Of a stretch of 64,000 nucleotides of DNA, positions 37,759 to 47,142 are shown piece after piece. The first letter of the stretch is position 1, and each line of letters begins with the position of its first letter. The position numbers and the translations under genes are program-made. The DNA comes from Sipunculus nudus (Eukaryota > Annelida > Sipuncula > Golfingiida > Sipunculidae). The notes beneath the pieces were generated by a model. The model had not been told where the DNA came from and did no database searches. It worked only from the letters and a program-made list of their open reading frames with translations. The stretch spans positions 62,690,019 to 62,754,018 of the forward strand of contig CM049306.1 of assembly GCA_026874595.1 (NCBI GenBank). Direction: 5' to 3'.

Positions 37759-38583
37759 TCAACGAAAACGGCCAAGGAGCACATTCATGGTGTAGATCGC
37801 GGCCGGAAATGTAGAAATTGTGGTACCAGTCACAAACCACGTCAGTGTCCTGTCTACAATGACGAATGCAATGCATGCGGGATAAAAGGCAATTGGGCTA
37901 AATGCTGCCGAAAAACTCGCAACAGATCAAGAACCGGAATCAATCGAGGCAGATCTTCGTCTCTCCGCAAACCGCCGATAAGGAGGGCAACAGCAAAAGA
38001 TCATCCCAGTCGAAGAAGACCAGCAGGCAGACCAAACCATAAAGACCATCAATTTAACTCAGTCGACGAGTACCGCGACTGTGATGGTGAGACATACCAT
38101 CAGACATTCTGTTTAATCACAATCAGTACAAAATACATAGATAGTGTATGTGATGAAACTTCTCGCGACGAGGTATATTCAAACCTGAGTAAAAAACCAC
38201 CAGGATTTCCAAAAGGAAAATATACGCTCCAGCTCAAAGTCGCCACAGGCGCATCTGGTAACACATTACCGCTGAGGACGTTCCGTCAAATGAACGGCGA
38301 CTCCCTAAAGGATAACAAATTCCCTTTGCCTTGCAATGTTAAGCTGACAGCCTACAATGGACAAGAGATAACATGTCTTGGTAAGTTAGACATGCCGTGT
38401 CGATGTGGCAATTCTGATTGGATGAAGACTCGATTCTACATCGTAGATGTTCCAGGTCCAGCTGTCGTCGGACTTCCTACCAGTGAACTGCTAGGACTAG
38501 TTACCATCAATGTTGATGGGCTGGACGAATCAAGCAAAACTACGAGTGAGAGGGGGATTGTTAAACTGTGTGCTCTCATGTAA
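37759..38583 (+). pseudogene. Gypsy nucleocapsid-protease segment, open frame without ATG
   Basis: One frame stays open for about 274 codons. It encodes two CCHC-type knuckles at about 37795-37910. The first, CRNCGTSHKPRQC, has C-x2-C-x3-H-x4-C. The second, CNACGIKGNWAKCC, has Asn where His is expected. A basic linker follows, then a retropepsin-like domain starting at VATGASGNTLPLRTF (about 38239). The family has DTGAS here; the codon at 38242-38244 is GCC (Ala), so the catalytic aspartate is lost. FYIVDVPGPAVVGLPTSELL (about 38436-38495) is the C-terminal protease block. The frame outlived its enzymatic function, or the mutation is recent. Confidence 0.85.
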
Positions 38584-38648
38584 TATCAAACACCAGTAAA
38601 CAACCAGCCCATCCAAAACCTCGAAACATCTAAAGCATAAAGGACCTC

Positions 38649-39270
38649 ATGAAAGCATACCTACATCAGTTTGATCAAATTGGCAATTTTCCTGGAGATG
38701 CAAAACTGCTCCTGAAACCTGATGCAAAGCCATTCATCGACCTTCCACGAAAAGGCAGTCTGCACATCAAGGTTAAACTAAAACTAGAGCTAGACAAAAT
38801 TGTGAGCCAAGGTGTGATCAGTAAAGTGGATGAACACACTGATTGGTGTTCCAGCTTAGCTTTCAGTAGTTTAAAAAAGGATGGTTCCTTGAGAATCTGC
38901 ATAGATCCACAGAAACTAAACTCAAGTCTTAAGAGATGCCCCCACAAAATCCAAACAGTGGAAGAGCTAAATCCAGAATTTAATAGACAAAAGTTTTCAG
39001 CAAATTAGACGCCAAAGCTGGATACTGGTCGATCTGTCTCTGCAAAGACTCACAACTTCTCACCATGTTTCGCACACCACTTGGTCGTTATTGTTGGTGT
39101 AGACTACCATTTGGCCTCAGCGTGTCTCAAGACATATTCCAGTCAAGAATGAACCAGATTCTGAAAAACCTCAAACGTGTCGTAAGCATCGCAGACGATG
39201 TGTGTGTATAGAACACATATAGAGCATGAAAGTCGCCTTGTAAACAATTTGCTAGAAAGGCCATTCCCGT
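38649..39270 (+). pseudogene. Gypsy reverse transcriptase remnant
   Basis: The first frame (38649-39008) holds the N-terminal RT region: LDKIVSQGVISKVDEHTDWC and SSLAFSSLKKDGSLRICIDP. A frameshift near 38990-39000 moves the reading to the next frame, which gives FSKLDAKAGYWSI (motif A, catalytic Asp present), FRTPLGRYCWCRLPFGLSVS (motif B region) and VVSIADDVCV (motif C, Asp-Asp present) before a stop at 39208. A third frame briefly continues IEHESRLVNNLLER to about 39260. RNase H and integrase do not follow. Motif residues are intact despite the breaks, so inactivation may be fairly recent. Confidence 0.9.
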
Positions 39271-39306
39271 CTTTTAAGGGACTTGTTTTTCACCCTACAG
39301 TTGCAG

Positions 39307-39468
39307 GTTTACAAAGCGACGGTCAAGACCGAACACCAAATCGCTCAATGCATCGGATTAGCAAGTTGCCCATTCATGACTCGGCACAACAACCACAACA
39401 AATCATTTCGCCGTGAACGTTACGAAAAAGAAACAGGAATTTTGAAGCACATCTGGACCCTAAAGTGA
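39307..39468 (+). pseudogene. Penelope-type GIY-YIG endonuclease fragment
   Basis: About 53 codons start VYKATVKTEHQIAQCIGLAS and include FMTRHNNHNKSFRRERYEKE and ILKHIWTLK before a stop. This matches the C-terminal GIY-YIG domain that follows the reverse transcriptase in Penelope-like retroelements: VYKA-V, then a YIGL-like block, then T-R-NNH-SF, then E-T-LSKHIW-LK. The second motif Tyr is Cys (CIGL), and the catalytic Arg and the HNNH block are present. It directly abuts the Gypsy RT in the same orientation with no Penelope RT upstream, so it is a truncated insertion or a rearrangement. Identification is by motif only. Confidence 0.75.
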
Positions 39469-39520
39469 AAGCAGATACAATGTTCGACCACCTGGTAAAT
39501 AATCACACGCTCGAATGCCA

Positions 39521-39804
39521 AGGAAAAAAAAAGTATGGTTCTCAGGCACTTTTTTTCTTAAATCTGTGCGGGCGGGCGATAATTCATTTTTGACCTTTTT
39601 TGTATGTTTCGATAAAATGTCATATGATAATGGGGCCTGAAAACAACAGAATTTTATGGCAAAACAGGTAAAACTACTAGATAACAAAGGAAATTTTATT
39701 TTAAAAAATGTCGAAAGACAAAAATCAAAATAAAATTTTTGATGCGGGGGATTAAAATTGAGGCGGGCAGTGCCTGAGAATCATTCCTTTATTTTTTTTT
39801 CCTT
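39521..39804. mobile_element. MITE-like inverted-repeat element M1, copy A
   Basis: Terminal inverted repeats read GGTTCTCAGGCACT (39537-39550) and AGTGCCTGAGAATC (39769-39782), and continue outward as A9/T9 tracts bounded by AAGG and CCTT. The interior is AT-rich with GATGCGGGGGATTAAAATTG next to the right arm. Copy B at 55.2 kb shares both arms and this internal block. No coding capacity. Confidence 0.85.
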
Positions 39805-40147
39805 ACACAATAAAACGCACCTCGGACCAAAGTAACCTCTGTATGGAGGAGAAATACAGCATACTGCACCACAAAATTGTCAAGTCGATAATCCTATTAA
39901 ACAGGCGAGGTGAATTAATTTCGAAATGCCGACACCTGAAACTACCGAACCGTGTAAAAAAAGGTAACAGCTTTAGCTGGGTCTCCAACAAGCGTCACTT
40001 ATCTGATGATCGCCGGGGTGCCGATACCAGCAACGGCGTGAAACTCCGTGTTATAATACGATGCTCCAGCGTGCTTAACGTCTAGTTAATCTGCTCCAAC
40101 TTAGCTGTATCGAGCACTAAACTGCAAGCACTGGAACCTACTTAGGA

Positions 40148-40149
<2 letters not shown>
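39805..40149. other. Anonymous DNA
   Basis: An open frame of 80 codons (39843-40085) encodes no recognisable domain. Confidence 0.4.

Positions 40150-40230
<81 letters not shown>
40150..40230. repeat. (TA)n microsatellite
   Basis: About 80 bp of TA repeats with one TTTA interruption near 40182. Confidence 0.97.
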
Positions 40231-40234
<4 letters not shown>

Positions 40235-40577
40235 GGTCACAGGAAGAATGGCAGGTTCAGATGGTCTGAGAGCTAACATGGCGTTCCTCGGTCTGGTAGT
40301 TTCATAGACATACTGTGGCATGGTGGATTCATCGATTCATCGATTCATTTCATTTATTTGATCGTCTCTCAAAGTGCTGGGGCTCAGATCGGCAAAATAA
40401 GCCAGTTGTTGGTTTTTGTGATTTTAATATTAGGACTGAGGGTTATCAGTATTCCCATGGTATTTGTACTTTTTGGATAGTGTGTTAATATGACTGTTAT
40501 CTGAATTTCTTTGGTGTTTCTTTACTTTTTAAGTGCATTGGTATTGTTACAGGGGTGACATAAAAGCGGACCGGACA

Positions 40578-40673
40578 GCTTCGCTAGCGAAGCTTGCTTT
40601 GCTAGCGAAGCGGTTGGTACGCAGGACTAAATGCGCCACGGTTATGGGTTCGAATCCCGGATCGGCCCAGAAT
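40578..40673 (+). repeat. Palindrome pair plus tRNA-like SINE head
   Basis: A perfect 16-bp palindrome GCTTCGCTAGCGAAGC (40578-40593) is followed by a near copy GCTTTGCTAGCGAAGC (40596-40611). It runs into a tRNA-like module: A-box-like TTGGTACGCAGG (about 40614) and a perfect B-box GGTTCGAATCC (40647-40657) in a T-arm. The acceptor stem does not close well, so this is a tRNA-derived SINE head or pseudo-tRNA. Confidence 0.6.
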
Positions 40674-41739
40674 TTTCCCCTGAACAATGTGTCTTCGTAA
40701 TAGTATACAATTTGAGTTACCATCAAAGGCATGTTCTCCAAGGATCGTATGTTTCTTGTTTTTGATGATTACACATTATTTTGGTCATACACAAGAAGTT
40801 GACTTTCTTGTTGTTTCAAGTTAAATAAGGGATATGTATTTTACTGACAGTCTCCAACGTCTTGGTGTGACTTACCAGTATAGTCTGTTTGTTTTTGCGC
40901 CTGATTTTATTTATCCGTTTTTCTAAATCCTTTACTCTGTTGCCCTCTGTCATGGTTTGTCTTGAAGTTCTAATACCCGCTGGGAATCTTTCTTTATTTC
41001 ATGTTTAATGTTAGTGATGACCAAGTCGTGTATCTTGATATCTGTCGTGATAAATTGAAGAATTTATAGAGGGGACGTGGGCAGCAAAAATTGTTTTTTA
41101 ATGCAAGTATGGCCAACAATATTAAATATCGAGGACAAGAAAGATACCGATGTCATAGTCTGTTTCGTGAGTTTGTTCTTTAGGGTTTAATTTATATCAT
41201 CCCTCATTTTATAGTTTAAAAACAAAATGCCTGATAAGAATAAATAAATTCCAAAGTGTTAAAGTTTTTTATACATTTTTTATTTCATAAGTAACTATCA
41301 CATCTTTGATATAACTGTATATAGTGTGCTGCATGTCCAACTTTACGTACTTAGAATGTAAACCATGGGAGACAGGTATAACGAGATTTTCATTTTCACA
41401 ACATTAACTACAGGGAAGACCCTAGTGTTCAACTGTATACTCAGAGGAAGGATGTTTCTTTTAGTTACAAGTGTGTTTTCATGATCATCATGTTCGTCCA
41501 GGAACGGGTCTAGTTTCAGTGACAGGCCAATTATTCTGTCAATGCGTGATCTTTTTTTTTTATGAAAAGTAACCTCGCTCAGAAATGTATGTACCAAGGC
41601 CCAGTGCCGACGCCGCGTTCATTTCCGGAATAGAACTCTGAGACCAATGGACAGATTTTTCCGGAACTTTGCACCATTATCAGGTCACATGTGAATGTCT
41701 GCCAAAATATTTTGCGTTGACCTCTTACCTATCCTCGTC
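40674..41739. other. Anonymous DNA
   Basis: No gene is recognised; short ORFs without motifs. Confidence 0.5.
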
Positions 41740-42650
41740 TCCAGTGCGTCCATCTGTCCGTCTGTTTTGACACATTAACCCACATATCTTCGGACTCGTT
41801 TGACCAATCAGGCTAAAAATTTTGCACAAATGTAGCCCTCGGATAACTTTATAACATACACAAAATATTATGGCGCGACCTGCAACCATTTTTTCACAGC
41901 GTAAATCTGTTCATCTGCCTTGAAATAAAATCACTCATATCTTAGCAGTAGTTGGATTTATCCACCTGAAATTTTGCATGTGTATACATCCTGGATAGCT
42001 TTCTTGAATTTATGACAGGTGGCGCACCCTACATTCACGTTCAGGCTGCAGATATCAAGGATTATATCTCAGGACTGGTTTGACGTATCCTCCTGAAATT
42101 TTGCATGTGTATAGATCTCACATTGTTCTTCAGCATACGCAAAATTGGTGGCGCAACCTACAACCATTTTTGCACAGTGTCCTACTGTTTGTCTGCTTAC
42201 GGATGAAATGACTCATCTCTGCAATGGTTTGACCTACCTGCCTAAAATATTGCATGTTTATACATCTTGGATAGCTTTCTGGATTTTGTCGCAGGTGGCG
42301 CCACCTACATTTTTGTTTACGCTGCGGACGTCCATGCTAAATCTCAGGACCGGTGTGACGTATCCCCCTGAAATTTTGCAAGTTTATAGATCTCACATAG
42401 TTCTTTATCATACACAAAATTGGAGGCGCCACCTGCAACCATTTTTGCACAGTGTCCTTCTGTCTGTCTGCTGTGGGATAAGATTACTTATATCTCTGCA
42501 GTGGTTTGACTTTCCTGCCTACAATTATGCATATGCATACAACTTGGATAGCTTTCTGGATTTCTCCCGCCACCAACATACACATTTCGGCTGCAGACAT
42601 TCATGCTAACGTGCAACACACCATACTCTATTTCCCCTTGCCACGCAATC
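41740..42650 (+). repeat. About 276-bp dimeric tandem array with GGTGGCGCCACC
   Basis: CTGAAATTTTGCA-type anchors occur near 41812, 41969, 42090, 42238, 42366 and 42515, with spacings alternating about 121-128 and 148-157 bp. Two monomer types therefore alternate in a ~270-277-bp dimer. One monomer contains TGGATAGCTTTCTGGATTT then GCAGGTGGCGCCACCTAC; the other contains TAGATCTCACAT..GTTCTT, then GGCGCCACCTGCAACCATTT. A perfect palindrome GGTGGCGCCACC is at 42294-42305. A diverged relative is at 63.77-63.9 kb. ORFs here are read-throughs. Confidence 0.85.
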
Positions 42651-43349
42651 CATATCCATGCCTCACTTACTCGTCCCACTGCCATTTCGGAGGATACATG
42701 TAGTCGTCACTTCTCCTATTCTAGTTGAAACTGACATTGAACACTGGCTGGCCAAATCCCTTTTTGGGCAACAGCATAATGTGGCAATGACTGCTATAAA
42801 AAACACTGTTCCAGTCATGTCGATCTCATTGAACATCCTGAACCTAAAGCCTCATCTGTCAAATTTCTTATTATTCTCTTGACCGTCTCATTAGTCTCAG
42901 TTTCAGCTAATTAGAATGTTATAACTGCACAGATTTGTTACTAGAAAACACATCTCAGTAGTTGGATGACTTGTGGTTAGCTAATACTATTCACAAGGGT
43001 AATTTGGGGGACACATTCTTTGGAAATCTACCCTAAGACTTTTCTTCTTTACTTTTTTAAATAAATGTAAGTAGAAACAGTCACAAGAAAAGGGCTGCTT
43101 ATGTCCCCTGTGAAGTATGAAACCGTGTTATGGGATGTTAAATAACTATCTATATATTAAATCCATTGAATCAATCAAACATGTCTTATAAAATTTTTTA
43201 TAAATTATGGTTTAAATCATTTCCAAAACATGTATTAAAATCAATTTTGCATTCTAATCATCAAACCTATCAGGTATATTAATAATAAACATGGCTGATA
43301 TTTTTTGCTGTAAAAACAATTCTAGATATGTAAACCTTTCAATCATTAA
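42651..43349. other. Anonymous DNA
   Basis: No gene is recognised. Confidence 0.5.
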
Positions 43350-43572
43350 ACTTTGATTTTTTTTATTTTGCGGGCTGGACTGCGGGCATGAAACTTGAAA
43401 CATGCTGGGCGGGGCGGGTGCGGGCTGAAAGAAAATTTTGCGAGGCGGGTGCAGGCTGAAATAATCATAAAAACTGCGGGGCAGGCTGATTTTTTTCTTT
43501 GATTGCGGGGCGGGCTGTGGGCTGACAGGGCATGATACGGGGCGGGTGCGGGTTTATTTTTCGGCCCTAGTA
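43350..43572 (+). repeat. G-rich degenerate repeat with quadruplex motifs
   Basis: GCGGGCTGA/GGGGCGGGTGCGGG words recur about every 25-45 bp. GGGCGGGGCGGGTGCGGG (43407-43424) fits the four-run G-quadruplex pattern, as does about 43506-43530 (GGGGCGGGCTGTGGGCTGAC then AGGG). All G runs are on the plus strand. The right edge reads TTTTTCGGCCCTAGTA, resembling a DNA-transposon terminus. Confidence 0.8.
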
Positions 43573-44345
43573 TTTCACATGACCGAGGTAGAATATATAT
43601 GATGTTTTTTTTTATCCGAAAGTTCGCTTTTTCAAACAATGAAATAGTATCATACACAATGTTAACCTCTTTTTTTACCTAACAAATCTGGAAAATGGAA
43701 TGTTTTTACACTATGGGAGGGACTGCCCACTCTTACAACCACCTCCTCTGCCCTTTCTAAACTCAATATTCGCCCCTGGATGACATACTGGCCAGAAATT
43801 ATTAAATTTTGGCTTCATGCAATTTGGCATCATGCGTCCATGCATACAACATATTTCAGTTATTCTTAAAGAGATCTGTAATGGGATTTTGAAAAAAAAA
43901 ATCAAAAGGAATGACACTACATCCCAGCGACATTAGAATTTAACGGAAACTCCTGAAGAAGACGCGGGATTATAGGGCAGTAAGAACGAACAGAGTAGAC
44001 TTTATGTGAGCTTTATGAAATGACATATAAGCTGGCAGCAGCTGAGACATCAACACGCGCGGTATATGATAAAAAGCAAAACATATCGTTCTCTTTATAA
44101 GTATGTATCTATCTTTAGATAACTATTAATGATGGATTTTATGTGATGTTAGTGTAATGTGGCACAGTTATTTTAACTTAAAAGTAGTTTTTTTAATTGC
44201 CCGCAAAAAAATGAGATTAAATAGAAAGTATGGATATGGATATGAGATAAAACTGACTCTGTATATTATGCAACGTTTTGCGAGTAAGCCATCAATATTT
44301 ATTAGAGAACAAAAACTGTATTTAAACGAGTGTTTACTGGTGCCG
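43573..44345. other. Anonymous DNA
   Basis: No gene is recognised. Confidence 0.5.
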
Positions 44346-44450
44346 AGGTGGTTACATGTAAGGGGTCACATGTAGGTGGTTACATGTAGATGTTTACATG
44401 TAGTTGGTTATATGTAGGTGTTACCATGTAGGTGGATACATGTAAGCTCA
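44346..44450 (+). repeat. 14-bp minisatellite, GGTTACATGTAGGT
   Basis: About seven degenerate copies; ACATGT within the unit is palindromic. Confidence 0.9.
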
Positions 44451-45833
44451 TACCTGTGAACGTAACATGAAAATTACACATTCCTCTTAATCTATTTGGC
44501 TTTATATTTTTTGAATGGCTTACAGACTCAGTTGTACACTGTTTAAATTGCTCTTGAGCTATGTTTTAGCATTTAGTTTGTTAATCATCTGACGTCACCT
44601 GGATCTCCTCATTTTCATTCATTGTGCAGTGCATGATGCAGGTTTCGTTCATCAAACTGCTTTTATGAAGAACCTGTATAAAACGATTAAAAATTGTTGT
44701 TATCTGTAATATTTTAGTCATCTATTTTTACATTTACATTAAAAATGGCATATGTCAAAATGATGTACCGCGATGTTACATGTTTTCAAATATTACTTTT
44801 ATCATATGACTTTCCACCAATGATTTTCGGAGTTTGAGTAGCTTGTTTTGGTTTTCACTTGGGTTTAATACAGATGGTATTCTTTTATCGCTCATTTGTC
44901 GCTGCCCTTTACTTTGCCGCTGTTGTCTTTCCGCCAAGATTCCGGCTTTTATCGGATCTGCTTTCTTTCAGTGTCCACAGTGTATAATTTCACCTGTTTT
45001 TGCTGAGGCGGCAAAATGAAACTCTTCTTTCATTACCGTCCAGTGTTCACCTCAGGTAATGTTACCATTCAATGACGATTACATCTGAAAGAACTTGACG
45101 ATGAAATCCTTGACAGTTCTGATGACATTCTCGGCGTAAAAAAAATAATTTGCGACTGAATGCCAGTCCTCTCAAGTTTCATTGCTCGACATTCTGCGTG
45201 CCTATCACAGGACTTTTCCGTCTCTTGTTATTCAAAATAATCTTATAACCACAGTGATTTGTGTCATTTAATCGTTATGGGTTCAGTTTTATACTTCATG
45301 GTGCCTGCACTGTGAAATAAACACTGCTGATATGAATAACCCCTCATTGATAAAAAGAAGGGTTACAATGCAATATCAGAAGCAGGCACGGTATCCCGAT
45401 TTTATTTTACTTTTTTTGTCAATAGTTTATGGAGGTTTTAAAGGGAATTATTCACGTAACAGATTTGTTAAATATATACGAATGGTTTTGCTTTCTTCCT
45501 ATAATATTATGGTTTATTCTGGTATTTTGTTCTCAAACCGATTGCTTACCCCTGTATATGCACAAATGGAGACCAGGCGCGATCAGTAGTGCAAAAAAAA
45601 AAAAAAAAAAAAAAAACATAAGGTGGCGTATCGTGCGACTTCACACATCAGGATTTTTCGAGCTTTAAACCGATGTTTCTTCTGTAACCTTCTGTCTTTT
45701 TTGGCAGACACACGTGGACTGTGTTTACTCAAACACAGAAGCTAACAACTTTTATACAATAGGTAAATTTTAGACCGTAAATCATGTGAGGAATTTGGGG
45801 TCCCATGAGGCAAACAAAAATATAACCAGAGTT
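44451..45833. other. Anonymous DNA with a poly-A tract
   Basis: No gene is recognised. A22 at about 45594-45615 could mark a retroposed 3' end, but no source sequence or target-site duplication was identified. Confidence 0.45.
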
Positions 45834-45970
45834 GGGTCCGAGTAAAATGAAAGTACTTGATTACTTATTAAGTACTCGAGTATGAGTATTTTAGCCATTT
45901 TTATGACAGTACTCGAGAACGAGTACTCCATATGTACTCATGAGTACCGTAATAAGTACATGAGCAGTTA
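45834..45970 (+). mobile_element. hAT-like transposon end with AGTACTCG subterminal repeats
   Basis: CAGAGTTGGGTCCGAGTA (45836-45853) is followed by repeated AAGTACTCGAGTA/GTACTCATGAGTAC words, many palindromic. A CAGAG..GGG..GAGTACT terminus is typical of hAT-type non-autonomous elements. The opposite terminus was not found. Confidence 0.5.
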
Positions 45971-46589
45971 AACCTAAGATGTGGAGTGAAAATAAATCAA
46001 TGTCTTCTGTTTGATATCATAATAGTATTACCATTTGTTAAGCTTATGAAATGTTGACTCAAGTTGGTTTATAACATGTAACTAATAAAAAATAAACTTC
46101 TTCACTTTTAAATAATGAAATTTTTGTTTAACATTCTGATAATTAATGTGAAATTTTATTATAATTCCAAAATGTTAACAATTTGTGATGGCAAAATGAT
46201 AAATACTTCTGTGGCTAGTTATTGTCATCATTTAAACCGATTTTTTACCAACCCTTTAATTAATTAAATATTTGCTAAATTATACATTCCCCTGTGAATA
46301 TTCGATTGAATACACCTCTGTGACATTCTGAAAACACATATAATGCTGATAAAGTGATACGTTTACCAGGGCTGGCCCTGCTTATTCGCCATTTCGCCAA
46401 GGCTAGCAATTTGGAGATCTGGCGAAACAAAATCCTCTCTTGCTAATATATTGGCGAGAAGCATCTTTCCAAAGCCCTTAGGCCTAAGAAATAAGTTCTA
46501 TGTTTCTGATTACAGTGGTGAAAAATTTAGAGTAGTTAGGAAGGGAATTTATATTATTTTTATATTTTTTTACCATGTGATATAAAACC
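45971..46589. other. AT-rich DNA with a possible transposon terminus
   Basis: No gene is seen. At about 46377-46440 CAGGGCTGGCCCTG, a perfect 14-bp palindrome, precedes TATTCGCCATTTCGCCAAGG. It looks like a DNA-transposon terminus without a recognised partner. Confidence 0.4.
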
Positions 46590-46614
46590 TACGGAGCCCG
46601 GGAGACGACATGGT

Positions 46615-47090
46615 GAAAAATATTTATTAATTCGTGCGCACGAATTACTAATCCGTGCGCACGAATTACTAGGTGTGAAAAATATATTTCCAAGGTGAAA
46701 AAAATATTTACTAATTCGTGCGCACGAATTACTAATTCGTGCGCACGAATTACTAATCCGTGCGCACGAATTACTAGGTGTGAAAAATATATTTCCAAGG
46801 TGAAAAAATATTTATTAATTCGTGCGCACGAATTACTAATCCGTGCGCACGAATTAGTAAATCGTGCGCACGAATTACAAGGTGTGGAAAATATATTTCC
46901 AAGGTGGAAAAAAATATTTATTAATTCGTGCGCACGAATTACTAATCCGTGCGCACGAATTACTAATCCGTGCGCACGAATTAGTAAATCGTGCGCACGA
47001 ATTAGTAGCCAATGAGGATCGTTGTAACAAAGAGCTGGCTTAATTCTCATTAGTTAGTCCGTAAGTTAGTAATCCGTGCGCACGAATTAT
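46615..47090. repeat. Subterminal array of 13 GTGCGCAC palindromes
   Basis: Thirteen copies of GTGCGCAC occur, most inside ATTCGTGCGCACGAAT. Several are extended to the perfect 18-bp palindrome AATTCGTGCGCACGAATT, separated by ACTAATC or ACTAATT. Groups of two to four are spaced by a repeated ~45-bp block (GGTGTGAAAAATATATTTCC then AAGGTGAAAAAAATATTTA), so the array grew by duplicating whole blocks. Long ORFs across it on both strands encode IRAHEL-type repeats and are artefacts. The position just inside the terminal repeat suggests transposase-binding sites. Confidence 0.95.
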
Positions 47091-47127
47091 CAGCCAATGA
47101 AAAGCAGCCTGACTAGGCTTATATTTA
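47004..47127 (+). promoter_or_regulatory. Possible transposase promoter with two CCAAT boxes
   Basis: AGCCAATGAGG (about 47007) and AGCCAATGAAAAG (about 47092) are CCAAT-box-like. Both are conserved in copy 2, as is the GCTTATAT(T/G)TAGCAG stretch at about 47119 that could act as a TATA-like element before the ATG at 47143. There is no direct evidence of a start site. Confidence 0.3.
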
Positions 47128-47142
47128 GCAGTCAATGGCGAT

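Larger units (their letters stand above)
37229..39290 (+). mobile_element. Decayed Ty3/Gypsy LTR retrotransposon, gag to reverse transcriptase
   Basis: Domains appear in canonical order (capsid-like gag, two zinc knuckles, aspartic protease, reverse transcriptase) across several frames. RNase H, integrase and both LTRs are not found. The right edge lies near 39290, where a Penelope-type fragment begins. At least three frame breaks (near 37310-37400, 37755, 39000) plus a termination between protease and RT show that it is inactive. Confidence 0.9.

Noticed and set aside
38675-38947. Minus-strand ORF inside the Gypsy RT
   Set aside because: Antisense shadow of the reverse transcriptase frame.
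42145-42609. 154-codon plus-strand ORF
   Set aside because: Falls entirely in the 276-bp dimeric array and has repeated peptide blocks; no domain.
46589-47050. 153-residue minus-strand and 106-residue plus-strand ORFs across the palindromes
   Set aside because: They encode IRAHEL/SCARIT repeats read from the palindromic tandem array; symmetry of the repeat opens both strands.
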